Source: Lasiosphaeria ovina (taxonomy: Eukaryota > Ascomycota > Sordariomycetes > Sordariales > Lasiosphaeriaceae). Taken from it: a stretch of 64,000 nt of DNA. Below, piece after piece: positions 44,689-56,524 of the stretch. The notes under the pieces are model-generated. The model saw only the letters and a list, made by a program, of their open reading frames with translations. It made no database searches and was not told where the DNA came from. The stretch is from the NCBI GenBank assembly GCA_033439765.1, contig JAULSN010000001.1, positions 1 to 64,000 of the forward strand, given 5' to 3'. Both the position numbers and the translations under genes were made by a program. The stretch's first letter is position 1, and the number at the start of each line of letters is the position of its first letter.

Positions 44689-45816
44689 ATGGCAGGCACG
44701 AGCAAAATGCGCCACATCATGCACTCGATCGAGTTCGGACACCAGCTCTCGTTGGCATATCCTTGGACTTCAAAGCCTCTGCTAGTTGCAGCTCCGATGC
44801 GTGTTATTTCGGGCCCTCAACTTGCAGTAGCCGTCTCCAGGTCCGGCGGTCTTGGTTTCATCGGACCTGGCGAGAAACCGCAGACGACAGCTGTTGACCT
44901 TGAATCAGCCAAAGACATGCTGTCTCACTCGCCCATCTCGCAGCCCGCTTCCAATAGTTCTAGACTTGACGAGCGCAGCTCTCTCCTTCCAATTGGCGTT
45001 GGGTTTCAGTTATGGAACGGCGACATTGACGTGGCCGCTTCCGCTGTGTCACGGTACAGACCGGCTGCAGCATGGCTCTTCGCACCTCACCACGGGCAGA
45101 CCGAAGTCGACAATTGGGCGGTGCGTCTTCGTGAAGCTTGCCCAGGGACAAAGATTTGGCTTCAGGTCGGCACGTTCAATGAGGCGGTCGAGGCGGCAGC
45201 AAGCAACACGGCATCTCGGCCCGACGTATTGGTTGTGCAGGGTACCGAGGCAGGCGGACACGGGCGTGCTTTGGATGGAATGGGATTCATCACGTTACTG
45301 CCTGAAATCTCGGATGCTATACGAGGTTCGGGAATCCCATTGTTTGCAGCCGGCGGCATTGCGGACGGACGTGGAGCCGCTGCTGCGCTTGCGATTGGGG
45401 CCGCTGGTGTTGTCATGGGCACACGTTTCCTTGCTTCACAAGAGGCTCGCGTCAACAAGGACTACCAGAACGAGGTGGTTCGGGCAGCAGATGGCGCCAG
45501 TACCACGGTACGGACCCAGCTTTATAACCATCTTCGTGGAACATTTGGCTGGCCTGAGCAGTTTAGCCCACGCACCATTATTAACAAGAGTTGGGTTGAA
45601 CAACAAGCTGGGGCTGGATTCGAAGATCTCAAAAAGAGTCACGATCTAGCAGTTGAGGAAGGAAGAGGCTGGGGCCCCGAAGGCCGGACAGCGACATATG
45701 CTGGCGCGGGTGTTGGTCTCGTAAGGGTCGTTGATGGTGCGGGTGCAATTGTGGAGAAGACGAGGAGTGAAGCTATAGAAATCATTCGGAGACTACAGGA
45801 GCTTGGAAGGGATTGA
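44689..45816 (+). CDS. Nitronate monooxygenase (2-nitropropane dioxygenase family)
   Basis: Single exon, 375 residues from the ATG at 44689; the frame is open slightly further upstream with no Met. It is an FMN-dependent TIM barrel. The start shows LLVAAPMRV and GGLGFIGPG. VVQGTEAGGHG holds the conserved phosphate-binding and catalytic-His region, and PLFAAGGIADGRG plus GVVMGTRFL bind FMN phosphate. The enzyme oxidises nitronates such as propionate 3-nitronate, a detoxification role. It is convergent with the monooxygenase gene, with only 77 bp between stops. Confidence 0.9.
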   Translation: MAGTSKMRHIMHSIEFGHQLSLAYPWTSKPLLVAAPMRVISGPQLAVAVSRSGGLGFIGPGEKPQTTAVDLESAKDMLSHSPISQPASNSSRLDERSSLLPIGVGFQLWNGDIDVAASAVSRYRPAAAWLFAPHHGQTEVDNWAVRLREACPGTKIWLQVGTFNEAVEAAASNTASRPDVLVVQGTEAGGHGRALDGMGFITLLPEISDAIRGSGIPLFAAGGIADGRGAAAALAIGAAGVVMGTRFLASQEARVNKDYQNEVVRAADGASTTVRTQLYNHLRGTFGWPEQFSPRTIINKSWVEQQAGAGFEDLKKSHDLAVEEGRGWGPEGRTATYAGAGVGLVRVVDGAGAIVEKTRSEAIEIIRRLQELGRD

Positions 45817-45893
45817 TTGGCGTGATATCCAGAGAGAGGAGAAAGGAAAGAAAGAGCAAGATAGAGAAGCAATCTGTAGCTTTGAACTTATAT

Positions 45894-47611
45894 TTATAGC
45901 TTTGCCCTCCCTGATCCCTTCGCCTTGGCCCGTTCCTCCTGCTCGGCTTTCCTCCTCGAGTCTTCAAAGCCCCTAATCTTTGGCTCGATCATGCCCGCCC
46001 ATTCCTTCAGCCACTCAGGGTTGAATTTGGGAAGACTGCGCCCTGTCGTTCCCGCCACTGACTCTCCAGCGAGGTCGCGCAGAAATTCAAAGAATGCCTG
46101 ATAGTCAGGGGCAATGGAGTAGTAGTCTTTCCCACCTCGCTTCGCGGCGACACGCTGGGCTTCCCAGGCCTGCTGTTCCGCAATGGGGGGCAAAGCCTTG
46201 GCTCGACCGGCAAGGTGGCGGGCTACTGCCACCGCTTGCCATTCATAGACACGGAAAGTGAACCCGCCGCCGAGCTTTCCGCCGTTCATGTAACCGTCAG
46301 CGTTCTGCGCGCAACGTAACTTTGATGATAGCTTACCATGCCGATGAAGGTCAGCGACGGATCCAGAATGTCAAAGGTGTGCTGGTACACGCCGGGTAGG
46401 CGGCGGTATGCCTTTTGGATGCGGTCTTGAACATGAGCCAGGTATGGCAGGCTGAATGTGTAACCGGTGGCAAAGATGATGTGGTCAATACCGCTCAGGC
46501 TTGAGCCATCCGAGAAGTGGATGTCTCCCGTTGACGCATCGAGCCTTAATATCTCCTTCCGGACAAGAGAAATATGTGGGTGTTGAAATGGCGTCCATCC
46601 AAACGCCGGGATCGGCTCACCTCGGACTAATGCGTAGACGGGATGTTGGGCGAATGGGAGCACTTCGTGAACGATTTCGTGTGCAGAGACGGAGCCGCCA
46701 ATTACAATGACTCTCTGTAATCATCAGAGGAAATGCGCCCTTTGTTAGCCCATAAGATCTTCAAGACGCTTAATACCTTGGTCAGGAGGCTTTGACTTGC
46801 TTTGTTCTTGAACTGATCGCCGTTCCTGAAATGCTTGCTGTGGACAATACGGCCAGGAAAGCGCGTGTCATAAGACAGGAGACCGGGAATTTCTGGTAGC
46901 CATGGAAGATTGTAATGACCTGAGGCCACGACCAAGGCGTCAAACCGTTCTTGCCACCAGTAGTCGCGGCCGGGATTCTCTTTCCGTAAGGTTAAAATCC
47001 ACTCGCCGTCTCGTTTCTCGGCTCGTTCGACAGTGGTGCTGAGCTCAAGGAAGCGATTGTATCCACCACGTATGAAGATAGCTTCGACCCACTCACGGAT
47101 GGTCTCGCGGTGGCGGAAGGGAGCATTGGGGCCGTACTTGTCCAGCACCCGCGGCGAGAGAGTTTCCGGGAACGGCTCATTGGTATAGCTCATGATGGAG
47201 GGAATGATATTGCTGTGCAAGTGTTCGTGCTGGGCTGTGTCAGAGAAGCGCCTCTGGTGACTATTCACAGTTTCCGACTTGGCTGTCTCTGCCGGAAACT
47301 GCACTGGTATGGGGACCGGAACATCGGCTTTCCCTTCGAGCAAATCGCTCAGTGACGGAATCGCCGCAGGCAGATGAGGCGTATGGATCCTAGAAGTAGG
47401 TCAGACATCTTATCCCATTTCCCCAGACGCAAGTCCAGACCACTGAACTGATCAAGGGGCGCCAAAGTCCGTACCAAGTCCCGCCGGCAACCGGCCGGCG
47501 GTCAAACACACGGATTGTGTCGAAGACCTGCTCCTTGGCAAGTGCATCTGTGACAATAGCTCCCGCAGGCCCCGCGCCGATAACGGCCACTCGCCGTACT
47601 TTGACAGTCAT
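45894..47611 (-). CDS. Flavin-containing monooxygenase (FMO-like), four exons
   Basis: Exons 47611-47475, 47389-46777, 46714-46337 and 46274-45894 give 502 residues. FAD-binding VIGAGPAGAI is near residue 10 and GGTW near 45. An FMO-like FPGRIVHSKHF is followed by a second Rossmann motif (VIVIGGSVSAHE), and FATGYTFSLPYL comes near the end. The third intron ends at an AAG acceptor (46275). A CAG nearer the donor would leave an intron of only 32 nt, so I chose the longer one, which has a GCTGAC branch site. It uses NADPH and O2 to oxidise N or S atoms, or for Baeyer-Villiger chemistry. The substrate is unknown. Confidence 0.85.
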
Positions 47612-48879
47612 GCTCTTGGCAGGCCCGGATACTGTGGTAGGTCGGTTAATGAGTGCGCTTTCGGACGGTGATTGTTCTTGAGAAAGGAGCAGCTCACCTG
47701 ACCTCTGCTAGAGAATTGCAAACCAAGACTTTAAGCCCAGCTAATGACGAGGTGCCAGCGGTTCTTATAACTACCTTACCCTGCTGGTGTTGTGTACATT
47801 TGGCATCCAGCACTGACTGACGTGCTAGGATGGCGTCTTTGACTACCTGCATTACGCAAGCCTTAGAGATCACTGGCTGCAGGACTCGCTGCATGGCTTT
47901 CTAATTCCATTCCTCCACGTCCCACTGGGACTAATGCACATATCCCCCAATCCCCGGTCCACCTCATTGACAAGGGGCGATGTCAAGATCCTACTGGGCA
48001 TGGGAGGTTGTACTGAACGTCGGGAGCAAAATCAAGCACTAATTAATAGGTTACTTGTGCTTTTCTAAAAAAAGCATGGATATAAATAATAACATAATTA
48101 ACATCTAAAATCACCACCGCAGTTCCCACAATTTAGATTAATTAGTAATTAGGGCTGAAAAGGGATTGCATGAAGTGAATCCGAAATACCAACGTGCTAT
48201 CCACGGAGTGAATCCGGGATTGAGGATTACAGGCTATTTTTGGCCACCACGGTTGCTTCATTTTAAATATAAATAAATCAAAGCTACACTTGCTATGCTA
48301 GACTCTATAGTAGTCAATAGATCATTGCCACATCATATCGCTAGGTTAATTAAGCTATCTAGGTACCTAGTTGCCTTTGTTATAAACATTTCTTTACCTT
48401 TTTCATATAGCTTTTTATTAATCTCTCGTGCAATACCTTAGTACCTTCTTAACAACAGCAGAATATAGGAACTTGGGGTCTTCTAAGGCATTAATACCTA
48501 TCAGTAATACTTGAATACACAACCACAGTTATGCATTCTTTTTTTACTCCGAAACCATCAAATTATATTAGGAAAACATTAAAGGAGTGCTGAACGGCCG
48601 ACGTTACTCCAGATACATTTTTACTCAGGGAAAGAATTATGGTAGGCCCAGTGACAAAACCGTGGGAGCTTCCGAATCTTTTCGTTAGTGTTAGTTTTGG
48701 ACGGCTGCAGAAGTTCGGGGTTTCTCGGGTTCAACCCGGATTTGGGTCGGGTTGCGGGCAATCTCGTCTCTCTGAAAGAGAGGGAGTTAGTAAGCGGCGG
48801 CGGTGGCGCCACGCGACAGTTTGGGCGGAGGCGCGCGGAGGCGGACGTAATACGCTCTTGCAGCATGGGACCAAACAGA
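47612..48879. other. Intergenic, AT-rich
   Basis: No gene seen. 48000-48600 is AT-rich without the CA/TG depletion of the RIP block. Confidence 0.55.
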
Positions 48880-48887
48880 TATAAAAT
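48880..48887 (+). promoter_or_regulatory. TATA box of the peroxidase gene
   Basis: TATAAAAT lies 42 bp upstream of the ATG at 48929. Confidence 0.45.
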
Positions 48888-48928
48888 GCACAATTTGTCT
48901 TTTGCATTTCTTTCATCGCCTGCCGAAA

Positions 48929-50101
48929 ATGAACCTTGTGAGAAGCACCACGCTGGCCAAACAGAGAAGTGACACGCTTAGACGCCTTGGGATCCTCGCA
49001 TCTGGGCCACAGTTCTTCGCCGTCAGACCGTTGCACCTTTCTCGACGCTCGGTATTCCAAGCCCGATTTGGTCAGAGTCTCCCCCTCACAGCCAGCATGC
49101 CAGTGAGTGCAGACAGCCACGCGCATTCCCGCGTCGAGCCTCAGCGTGTCGACGCCCCTTTGACGCAGTCGGCCACCTTTCTTGTGCTCACCCTGACGGA
49201 CTCGCCGGGTGCCGCCAAGACGGTTCGCTCAGTGCTCGCCAACATCACTGATCTTAACAAGAATGTGTCCATCCGCGACCCATTTGCTGCACTCAACTGC
49301 ACTGTCGGTATCGGAGCCGACGCGTGGGACAGAATCATGGCGCCTGTGGGCTTGCTGAAACCGCCCGAGCTACATCCCTTCCGCGTCGTCCGCGGTGCTG
49401 TCCACACGGCTCCGTCGACGCCTGGCGACCTGATATTCCATATCCGTTCCGAGCGGCGCGACATGAACTTTGAGTTTGAGCGCCAGCTGCTTGACGCGCT
49501 CGGCGATTCCGTCTCGGTGGCTGACGAGACCATCGGTTTCCGCTATTTTGACGTGCGGGACCTGCTTGGCTTCGTCGATGGCACGGCGAATCCGGCAACC
49601 GCTACCCAGATCAGCAAAGCTGTTCTCGTCGCGTCTGACGATGGAGATTCGGCGGACTTGGCTGCCACGGGGGCAGTGGGCGGGAGTTATGTAGTTGTGC
49701 AGAAATACGTGCACGACATGAAGGCCTGGCGCAGTCTGTCGAGCGAAGCTCAAGAAGCCATCATTGGGCGCACGAAATGGGACAATGTCGAGCTGGCTGA
49801 CGCGGACGACTCCAAGCAAAAAGCGCACAAGACGCTTGCCAACATCACTGATGACGACGGAACTGAACATTCTATCCTCCGTGATAACATGCCATTTGGC
49901 TCGCCAGCTTCGGGCCAGTTCGGAACCTACTTCATCGGCTACTCGCGCCACCTGTGGGTTATTGAGCGCATGTTGGAGCGCATGTTTATTGGCGATCCTC
50001 CTGGTTTGCACGACCGCTTGCTCGACTACTCATCCGCATTGACCGGTTCCGTGTTTTTCGTCCCGAGTGCAACGACTCTTCAGAACTTGGATAAAGACTG
50101 A
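48929..50101 (+). CDS. Dye-decolorizing (Dyp-type) peroxidase
   Basis: Single exon, 390 residues. The family GxxDG motif is GFVDG at 214-218 (catalytic Asp217). The probable proximal haem His is His314 in DGTEHSILRDNMPFG, and the conserved Arg is 340 in GYSRH. The first 56 residues are basic and Ser/Arg-rich, resembling a mitochondrial presequence. Met57 (MPVSADS) is an alternative start that would give a cytosolic form. Length and motif order match bacterial-type (class B-like) Dyp enzymes. It would oxidise dyes or phenols, or act on porphyrins, using H2O2. Confidence 0.88.
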   Translation: MNLVRSTTLAKQRSDTLRRLGILASGPQFFAVRPLHLSRRSVFQARFGQSLPLTASMPVSADSHAHSRVEPQRVDAPLTQSATFLVLTLTDSPGAAKTVRSVLANITDLNKNVSIRDPFAALNCTVGIGADAWDRIMAPVGLLKPPELHPFRVVRGAVHTAPSTPGDLIFHIRSERRDMNFEFERQLLDALGDSVSVADETIGFRYFDVRDLLGFVDGTANPATATQISKAVLVASDDGDSADLAATGAVGGSYVVVQKYVHDMKAWRSLSSEAQEAIIGRTKWDNVELADADDSKQKAHKTLANITDDDGTEHSILRDNMPFGSPASGQFGTYFIGYSRHLWVIERMLERMFIGDPPGLHDRLLDYSSALTGSVFFVPSATTLQNLDKD

Positions 50102-50391
50102 TGCCATGATGTTCGGAAAGGACGATATCTAATTCGAAGTGGAGCACAGGCAGATGCAGCACGGTTCAAGTCCTGGAAGCACGTTATAACGGAAAAGATA
50201 TCAATCACAGTGCTTGAAGCCGATCACCCAGCATCGGCACCCATATGTCAAAGCTGAAGAAAGTCAAAAGCAGATATATTCTATTTCTAATACTGCTTTC
50301 CCAACTTTCCCAGAGCGAATACATGATATGTCCCATTGTATGACTATCCCACCCAACCAGTTAGCAGTCGAACTATCAAAGCCACCCATCT

Positions 50392-51121
50392 CTATCCTGT
50401 CGCGAGCTGAACAAGCCCGGTCATTGCGCCGTTGAAAATATCCGAGTCGCCACCATACGTGTACGTATCGGCGTTTTGCCAAATGGTCTGGTACGGCCAA
50501 CCGCCGGGAATGGTGCCGGGGCTACTTGCGTAGCGCGCGAGTACGAGAGGGTTCGTGTTGACAAAAGCGTTTGAGTTGCCCGTACACGTTGACCACCATG
50601 ATGGGTTCGTGTAGAGCATTGGGAAGCGTCCCGTGGTGCTGTGGTACCGGTCGCTGAAGGCCTTGATCCAAGCGACCATGGATGTTGTCGACAAGCCCCA
50701 GCACTGCGACGAGCTTGACGACTCCAAGTCGAGCATGCCAGGAAGCGTGATGCCATCCCCGGACCAGCCGCCCCCATGTGCGGTGAAGTAGTCGGCCTGT
50801 GCAGCTCCCGTGGTTTCACCTGGGTGTGCAAAGTGGTAGCCGCCTCGAATGAAGCCGGCACTAGTCGCTGCCGTGTATTTGGAGTTGAACGTGGGATCAA
50901 TGTAAGTGGTACCTTCAGTAGCCTGGATCGTGTTGGTTAGCTGCTGGATTGGTTGCAGGTTGCATCCGTCCAAAACCTGCCTTGATAATGACAAAACGTG
51001 CGCCGGACGAGTATGCAGCTGCAAAGTTGACGCTTGACTGGTAGTGCGAGACATCAAATCCCTGCACGGTAGCTCTGGCTCCCTCAATGAGAGCCAGGGC
51101 CGCGATGAAAACAGGCTTCAT
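50392..51121 (-). CDS. GH25 lysozyme (Chalaropsis type), secreted, with a GC-AG intron
   Basis: Exons 51121-50981 and 50922-50392 give 223 residues. There is a signal peptide (MKPVFIAALALIEGARA). GFDVSHYQ holds the first catalytic-site Asp (23), and MLDLES holds the DxE pair (112, 114). The only splice that restores the family's KATEGTTYIDP block uses a GC donor (AAG/GCAGGT), a gctaac branch site and a CAG acceptor, a 58-nt intron. Neighbouring GT sites break the frame. It hydrolyses bacterial peptidoglycan, so it may serve competition with or feeding on bacteria. Confidence 0.88.
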
Positions 51122-52450
51122 AGTGAGTTGTGTGGAATTCGCTCCAAGGTCCCACGTGTCATAACAATGCCAGTCAAATCCTAACAGGCACGAGCATGAA
51201 GAGAAAATGGGCTACGAGGACCAAGTGCCAATGCCTTTATAGCCACGCACCTACGTACAGATCAACAAGCCCGAACGCCGTGGACTAATTAAATACAAGA
51301 GTTAATCATGCCCACCCATCGACAAAAAGGTTGGGAAGAGGGTGGGAGGCGAACTGCATACCCCGCTGATCGTACTCGATGCAAACACCTCGGCGCCGCA
51401 TGGGGAAGGAGATACGGAAGCTTCAACGGGCAGCGCCTCTAGTTCAAGTAGGTAGGTAGGTAAAGTATCGATAACCACCTCAGCGCAGCAGCACCCACTG
51501 CATTTTCCCCACGCTCCGGCACAGCCCACATTCGGGCCAACCCCACCATCCACCAGCAAAAATCGCCATTCAACTGCTTCGTCTACAATCAATTATGCCG
51601 ACGCATAACCTGGAAGCTACACAAATACTGCTTCTTATGGCCTGGCCTCGACTTAGTGTCCTCACCCCCACGGCGCCTAAGGGGATGTTGATACCATGAA
51701 AGTATTTGATCGACCCGAAACCTAATGGGAATTGACAAGTCTTAGTCGACTTTGGACTTGAGGCCAATCCCGGAGTGGAAGGTGGTTCACGGCTCTGCAT
51801 GTTGAGGTTCCGGCACTGTTTGTTAGTCGCGGGATGACCCGTGGCTCCGATCACGATTACCAGGCATTGCCTCCAAAAACACGCCGGGCAACTGGCAGGA
51901 CTGGGAGGAGGGGTAACCAATGCGATGATGGAATAGGCGAAAATGTCACAATACATATAATATACCTTAGTATAAGCGAGCTCAGGAGTCTCCGGCTTGG
52001 CCCACACACAACCACGTATGGCTGCCCACCTAGTCAAAGTCAAGTTGTTGCCTTTCATTATAATAGACGTACTTTAAGTTATACTTTCAGCGTACGGTAC
52101 CTAGATAATTGAGTACCTGTACCTACCTATTCGGAAATCAACAGGATCTACTACGGGACTTGGTCACAATGTTGCATCATATCGCTAGGTGAGGGATTAA
52201 GGTAGACAGGGAGCTATGAGTTGACTATTTTTTTTTATCGAGAACTCAAGACTGAATGAAAATGAAGCATGATGCAAACAGGTAAAGGATCTGCGCGGCA
52301 ATTGCTGTCCATAACAAAAATAAACTACACTTGCTTGCATGGGCTGGATATTCGGGAAAAGCGCTTTCGGCTTCTATCCCTGGCACAAACCCCGTGCTGC
52401 TCAAATGTCGTGGTTAAACACAGACATAGGCCTCGTACACCCCTCTTGAT
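51122..52450. other. Intergenic
   Basis: No gene seen. Short frames on both strands have odd composition. Confidence 0.55.
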
Positions 52451-53519
52451 CTACTCTTGCTCCTCGCTCGCACTGCCCGAGTCCTCCCCGCTACCCTCGC
52501 GCTTCAGCGTGGCCTTGTTGCCCTTCTTAGCTCTACCTTTGCCACCTCTGCCACGCAGACCGGCAGGGACCTCCTTCCGAACCTCACCTTCTTCAAACAG
52601 TACACCGATATCGGGCCGACGAGCCACTGCCTTGTTCCACAGCGTCTTGGGTACCTCGTCAGCTGTGACGATAGCACCATTTTCGGTGCGCCGCCACACA
52701 ACACTCGGCTCTGTCTCTAGGGCTGTCCGCAAGTGGATCCAGATGCTGACATCTGCGGCCTCGCCGCCGGCCGACGACTGGCGAGACTCGGTCCCGTCTT
52801 CGCCCACGGTGACGGGGTAAAACACGAGCGACTGCGTACCACCAGGAGCACGTGCAATAGCACCTGAAGACAGGATTAGAGGGTACCGCTGGTACGACGT
52901 CTCGTAGACGACAAACTCTGGGAGGTCTGCCGTCTCGACATTCAGCTTATCGCCCACAGGGGCGGGCGCTTGAACGCTGTCGCGATTGTTGCCAATCCGG
53001 CGCACTTGCCACGACGCAGGCTCGTCAGTCTTGTCTGTTATGCCAGGAGCTTGTCGCAGGTTGAAGCGGGCCTTGGTTGCGTTGGCTACGACACGTTGCA
53101 CATCCTCAAAGTCTGCCTCGAGGACGGTAATCCTGGGATGCTCGAGCTGTGCAGCAAATCTATCTGTTAGCGGCATGTCCCTCTGGGAAGAGACGAACTG
53201 GGCGGGGCAAGCAGAAACATACTACGTCGTCGACACCAACCCAGCCCTCGGCATCCGCCACAAGGTTCTCGACCTCTTCTTCTTCGTCCACCTCACTCTC
53301 CTGGATAGTGCGCTTCAGGACGAACATGAGGGCCTTCGCAATGGTGACATCCCGCTCCTCGACCACACTGTACCCGCGGCCACGGCCGCCCTTCCCCTTC
53401 ATGCTCATCCCCCTGCTCCGCCCATGGCGGGGCGAGTGCTGCACAACGGCACTGGGCGGGAGAACGCCCCCGAGGTGTTCGCTAATAGCGGAGAAGGGGA
53501 CGGCAACAGCGGCAGCCAT
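52451..53519 (-). CDS. Tpt1/KptA-like RNA 2'-phosphotransferase homologue, two exons
   Basis: Exons 53519-53223 and 53146-52451 with a 76-nt GTATGT..CAG intron, giving 330 residues. The N-terminal region after a Gly/Arg-rich stretch (AKALMFVLKR, then GWVGVDDVLEHPRI) and the C-terminal region (RRTENGAIVTADEVP, GVLFEEGEVRKEVPAGL) align with the Tpt1 fold, which removes the splice-junction 2'-phosphate from tRNA with NAD. The usual LLRH, NxGHS and HGT catalytic positions read VLKR, NNRDS and YET. This is therefore probably an inactive or altered paralogue. The C-terminal tail is basic, then acidic. Confidence 0.65.
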
Positions 53520-56436
53520 GATATGCTTCGGATTTGAGGTAGCCGGTCGTAGTTGAAAATTTGGAGGGCGTCTAGTGATCTGTCGGGTTGTTTCGTGATG
53601 GTCTCGTGGCAAGTCGATAGAAATGTTTTGAAGACGAGGGGTAAAAGAACTAGAACCAAGTCTGGACCCCGGCAAAGGGCGCTCTCCCCGCTACTTAAAT
53701 CATGATCCGGTCCGCGTTAGAGTCGAGAGGAGAAGTCAGACCGAAATCGGAAGGCCGACCTCGATCCGCCGCCTCCCAACTTGCAAGTTCCTTGTCAAGT
53801 GACAAGGCATACTATGGGCAGCGGACCCTCCTCGGGCACTAATGAGGCACGTAATGAATCGGGCAGCGACCGCTGCTCGTGCAGAGCCGAGAAATCATCT
53901 GGCATATCCGCATTCTGTTGCGGTGGCACTGTGATGTTGGTCGCGAAGGCTCGCATGCCTAGCTCTGGACAGGCGAGGAGAACGCCAGCTTGGCCAGGCC
54001 AGAGACCCCCCTGACCCCTGTTCATTGGCTGCCTGCTAATTAATGGACCAGCCCGCCAGGCGCTTCCGTCACCTGCCCCGCACCCTTCCGGGCTCGACTC
54101 CACCACTCCACGTCTTTACCGCTTGAATGAGGTGGCGGAAGTGAGGAGTTCTTGCATGTCATGTCAGTGCAGGAGTCTGGACAGACCATGGTAAGAACTG
54201 TTTCCAAGTATTATTAGGTAAATTGAAACCCTTGTTGCATTCATCAACCGCGAAGAAAAAAACGAATTCCAAACTGTCCTTTGTGAATCCGACTTTTACC
54301 AACGAATGATAATAGGTAGGCCAAGGTATCTAGCTGAGAGACAGATGCAATGGTCTCGGTGGGCAAAAGACGGAACGAAGTGCAGGCGTGTGACTGGAGC
54401 GAGGACCCGCAAAACGACGAAGGTAACTGGGAAAGGTGACCCGCCCTGCTGCCAGCTCCCTCACCGCCTGTCTGTGTGTTTGCCTGCCTGCTACGTGTCT
54501 CTCCTGGATGGCAAGTCGAGCTGGCTTCGGCTCTGCGGCCAGAGACCGGGAGCATGCAGGTCGCGTGCTTTGCAGCATGCAATCCCTGAAATTGCTTCGT
54601 GTCACCGCCTGCCAAGCCTGCTTGTGTGTCACTGACCCGCAACCGATTTGTAAGGCCGAATGAGACAGCCACAAATTCTCCGCTCGACTCCAATTATCCC
54701 GTAGCTAAGGTAGGCATTGTCCACGAGTTCGGCGTCTTCGTGTGGATCCAAGGAGTTACCATGATGTGTTCCTTGGCAACCGGGAAAAAGTCGTCACTCC
54801 ATTGTGCTGCAGGATGACAGGTTCGTGAAGAATGAAGAAAATAGAATATATGTATGGAAAATATATAAAGAGCATTATTATGCACCCTGCCATCTTCGTT
54901 CGTGAGCAATAAGTGATAGGGTCATTATATAGAGCCTACAGACTGCATCGGCTCCTCTGCTTTCCCATGAGACTTTGGCGTTAGTGAGCTATGGATCAAC
55001 CGGGAATGGTACTGAGTAGCGAACCACCTCCTTTTTCTCCAAGCCTGGTTACATTAGTACCGCTAGACGTACATTTCGCTGGGGGAAGAATCCTCTATAG
55101 TCCTCAAGTAGGCCACCTATTATCGCTAATGATAGGAAATAATATAAATTACAGGACTTAAATATGAAGAGAAAGTCTATTCAATCTAGTAATTAAGTCT
55201 ATCCCCGTTGTAATGCTTGAGAAAGTCGGACTTAACGTTGTTTTAACGAATGAGTCTAGTGTGTAAAAGAGAGACAAGGCTTTGGGTTTTTCTATCATCA
55301 GGCCATAACATAATTAATTACCAAAAGTACCTTTTGCATACCTTAAGTAGGCTTCGGTTTTGAGTCTAAGCAGACGCTTTGAAGATTTCTAATGAACTTC
55401 CTCTTCGGAAATCATTATTCTTCAATTTGGGGGTTTTAATTAGACTAGCTAAAGTTGAACGTCTATTCTACCCAAGTTCGATGTAATCCCTTCGTCTCCT
55501 ACATCTTAACTTTTAACCTTATCAAAATCCATCTTGGTCAATCACTGCGTTTGTGATTCCCAGTCCAAGGAACGATCTTTGCGCTCTAGCTGCCTGGGTA
55601 CCTACCCGGCTTTATCAGGTATAAAATAATTATTTCGAGGCATTATTAACGGGTAGAATTACGCCACATCACCAGTCCCTACTCATCTACCTTGCTTAGA
55701 ATAGTTGGTAGGGACTTGGTTCGACCCCTTCTGTTACCAAGTATTTGTTTAAGACCGAGAGTATTGCCGTCTCGCGGAACGGCGTACGCGCCCCGACAGC
55801 AAGGAAAGCAGAATACCTGTTTTAGTTATAGGTATGTGGCAGTGTTCCTGGTCGGTGAACCATAGCTCCCCTCCCGTTCCCCACATATAGATTGAGATGC
55901 AATTGATTGTACAGCAAATAGTGTGTCCAGGTATAAGCTTTCCACGTAGTTGGGTCCCAATGGTGCTATTGCCAAGACTATCATTTTATGTGAACAATGC
56001 AGATAGGGTGCCACGCTCTCGGAGCCCGGGCCGACCGCAACTCCCCGCTAAACTTGGCGTAAACACAACCCCGGATTCGTGCAAACCCTGCTGGGTTTCC
56101 TGACATTCCTTTGGTACCGAACTATGCTGGCAAATTCCCCTCAACGGTAGGCGTTGAAGAGACCATGGCACGGGTTTGAAACCCGGGGAAGGCGGAATCG
56201 TACCTGGAAGCGGACCGCAAAACCCCACACGTTTTGCCACTACTCCTGAGAAGTTATTGGAAGCATGATATACTAGCCCAAGCCCGCGTTACATTCGTTT
56301 CTGGAAGCTGTGTTCCGCGTCCATTTCGAGAAGCTACAAGGGCCACGGGCACCGTCGACCGAAGGCAGTACGTGGTAGTTAGGTACTGGAAGTGTGCCAC
56401 AAAGAAACAGCACCAACGCCATAAGCATGATACAAG
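53520..56436. other. Long gene-poor interval
   Basis: About 2.9 kb with no convincing gene. 53520-54250 is GC-neutral. 54900-55800 is AT-rich with no clear repeats. I saw no tRNA-like cloverleaf. Confidence 0.5.
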
Positions 56437-56445
56437 TATATAAAG
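56437..56445 (+). promoter_or_regulatory. TATA box of the LPMO gene
   Basis: TATATAAAG lies 80 bp before the ATG at 56525. Confidence 0.55.
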
Positions 56446-56524
56446 CGTTGAGATATCTGCCCTGTTTGTCTTATATTGTCTTTTGAACTTCAATGTGGCC
56501 TGGACACCCTCGACACTGTCAAAC

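Noticed and set aside
46305..46336. A 32-nt third intron in the FMO gene
   Set aside because: It is too short for splicing; a 62-nt intron with a GCTGAC branch site fits better.
53795..54106. 103-codon minus-strand frame
   Set aside because: No homology features; overlapping frames on the other strand are equally good.
55700..55760. tRNA-like ggttcgacccc motif
   Set aside because: No matching acceptor, D or anticodon stems around it.
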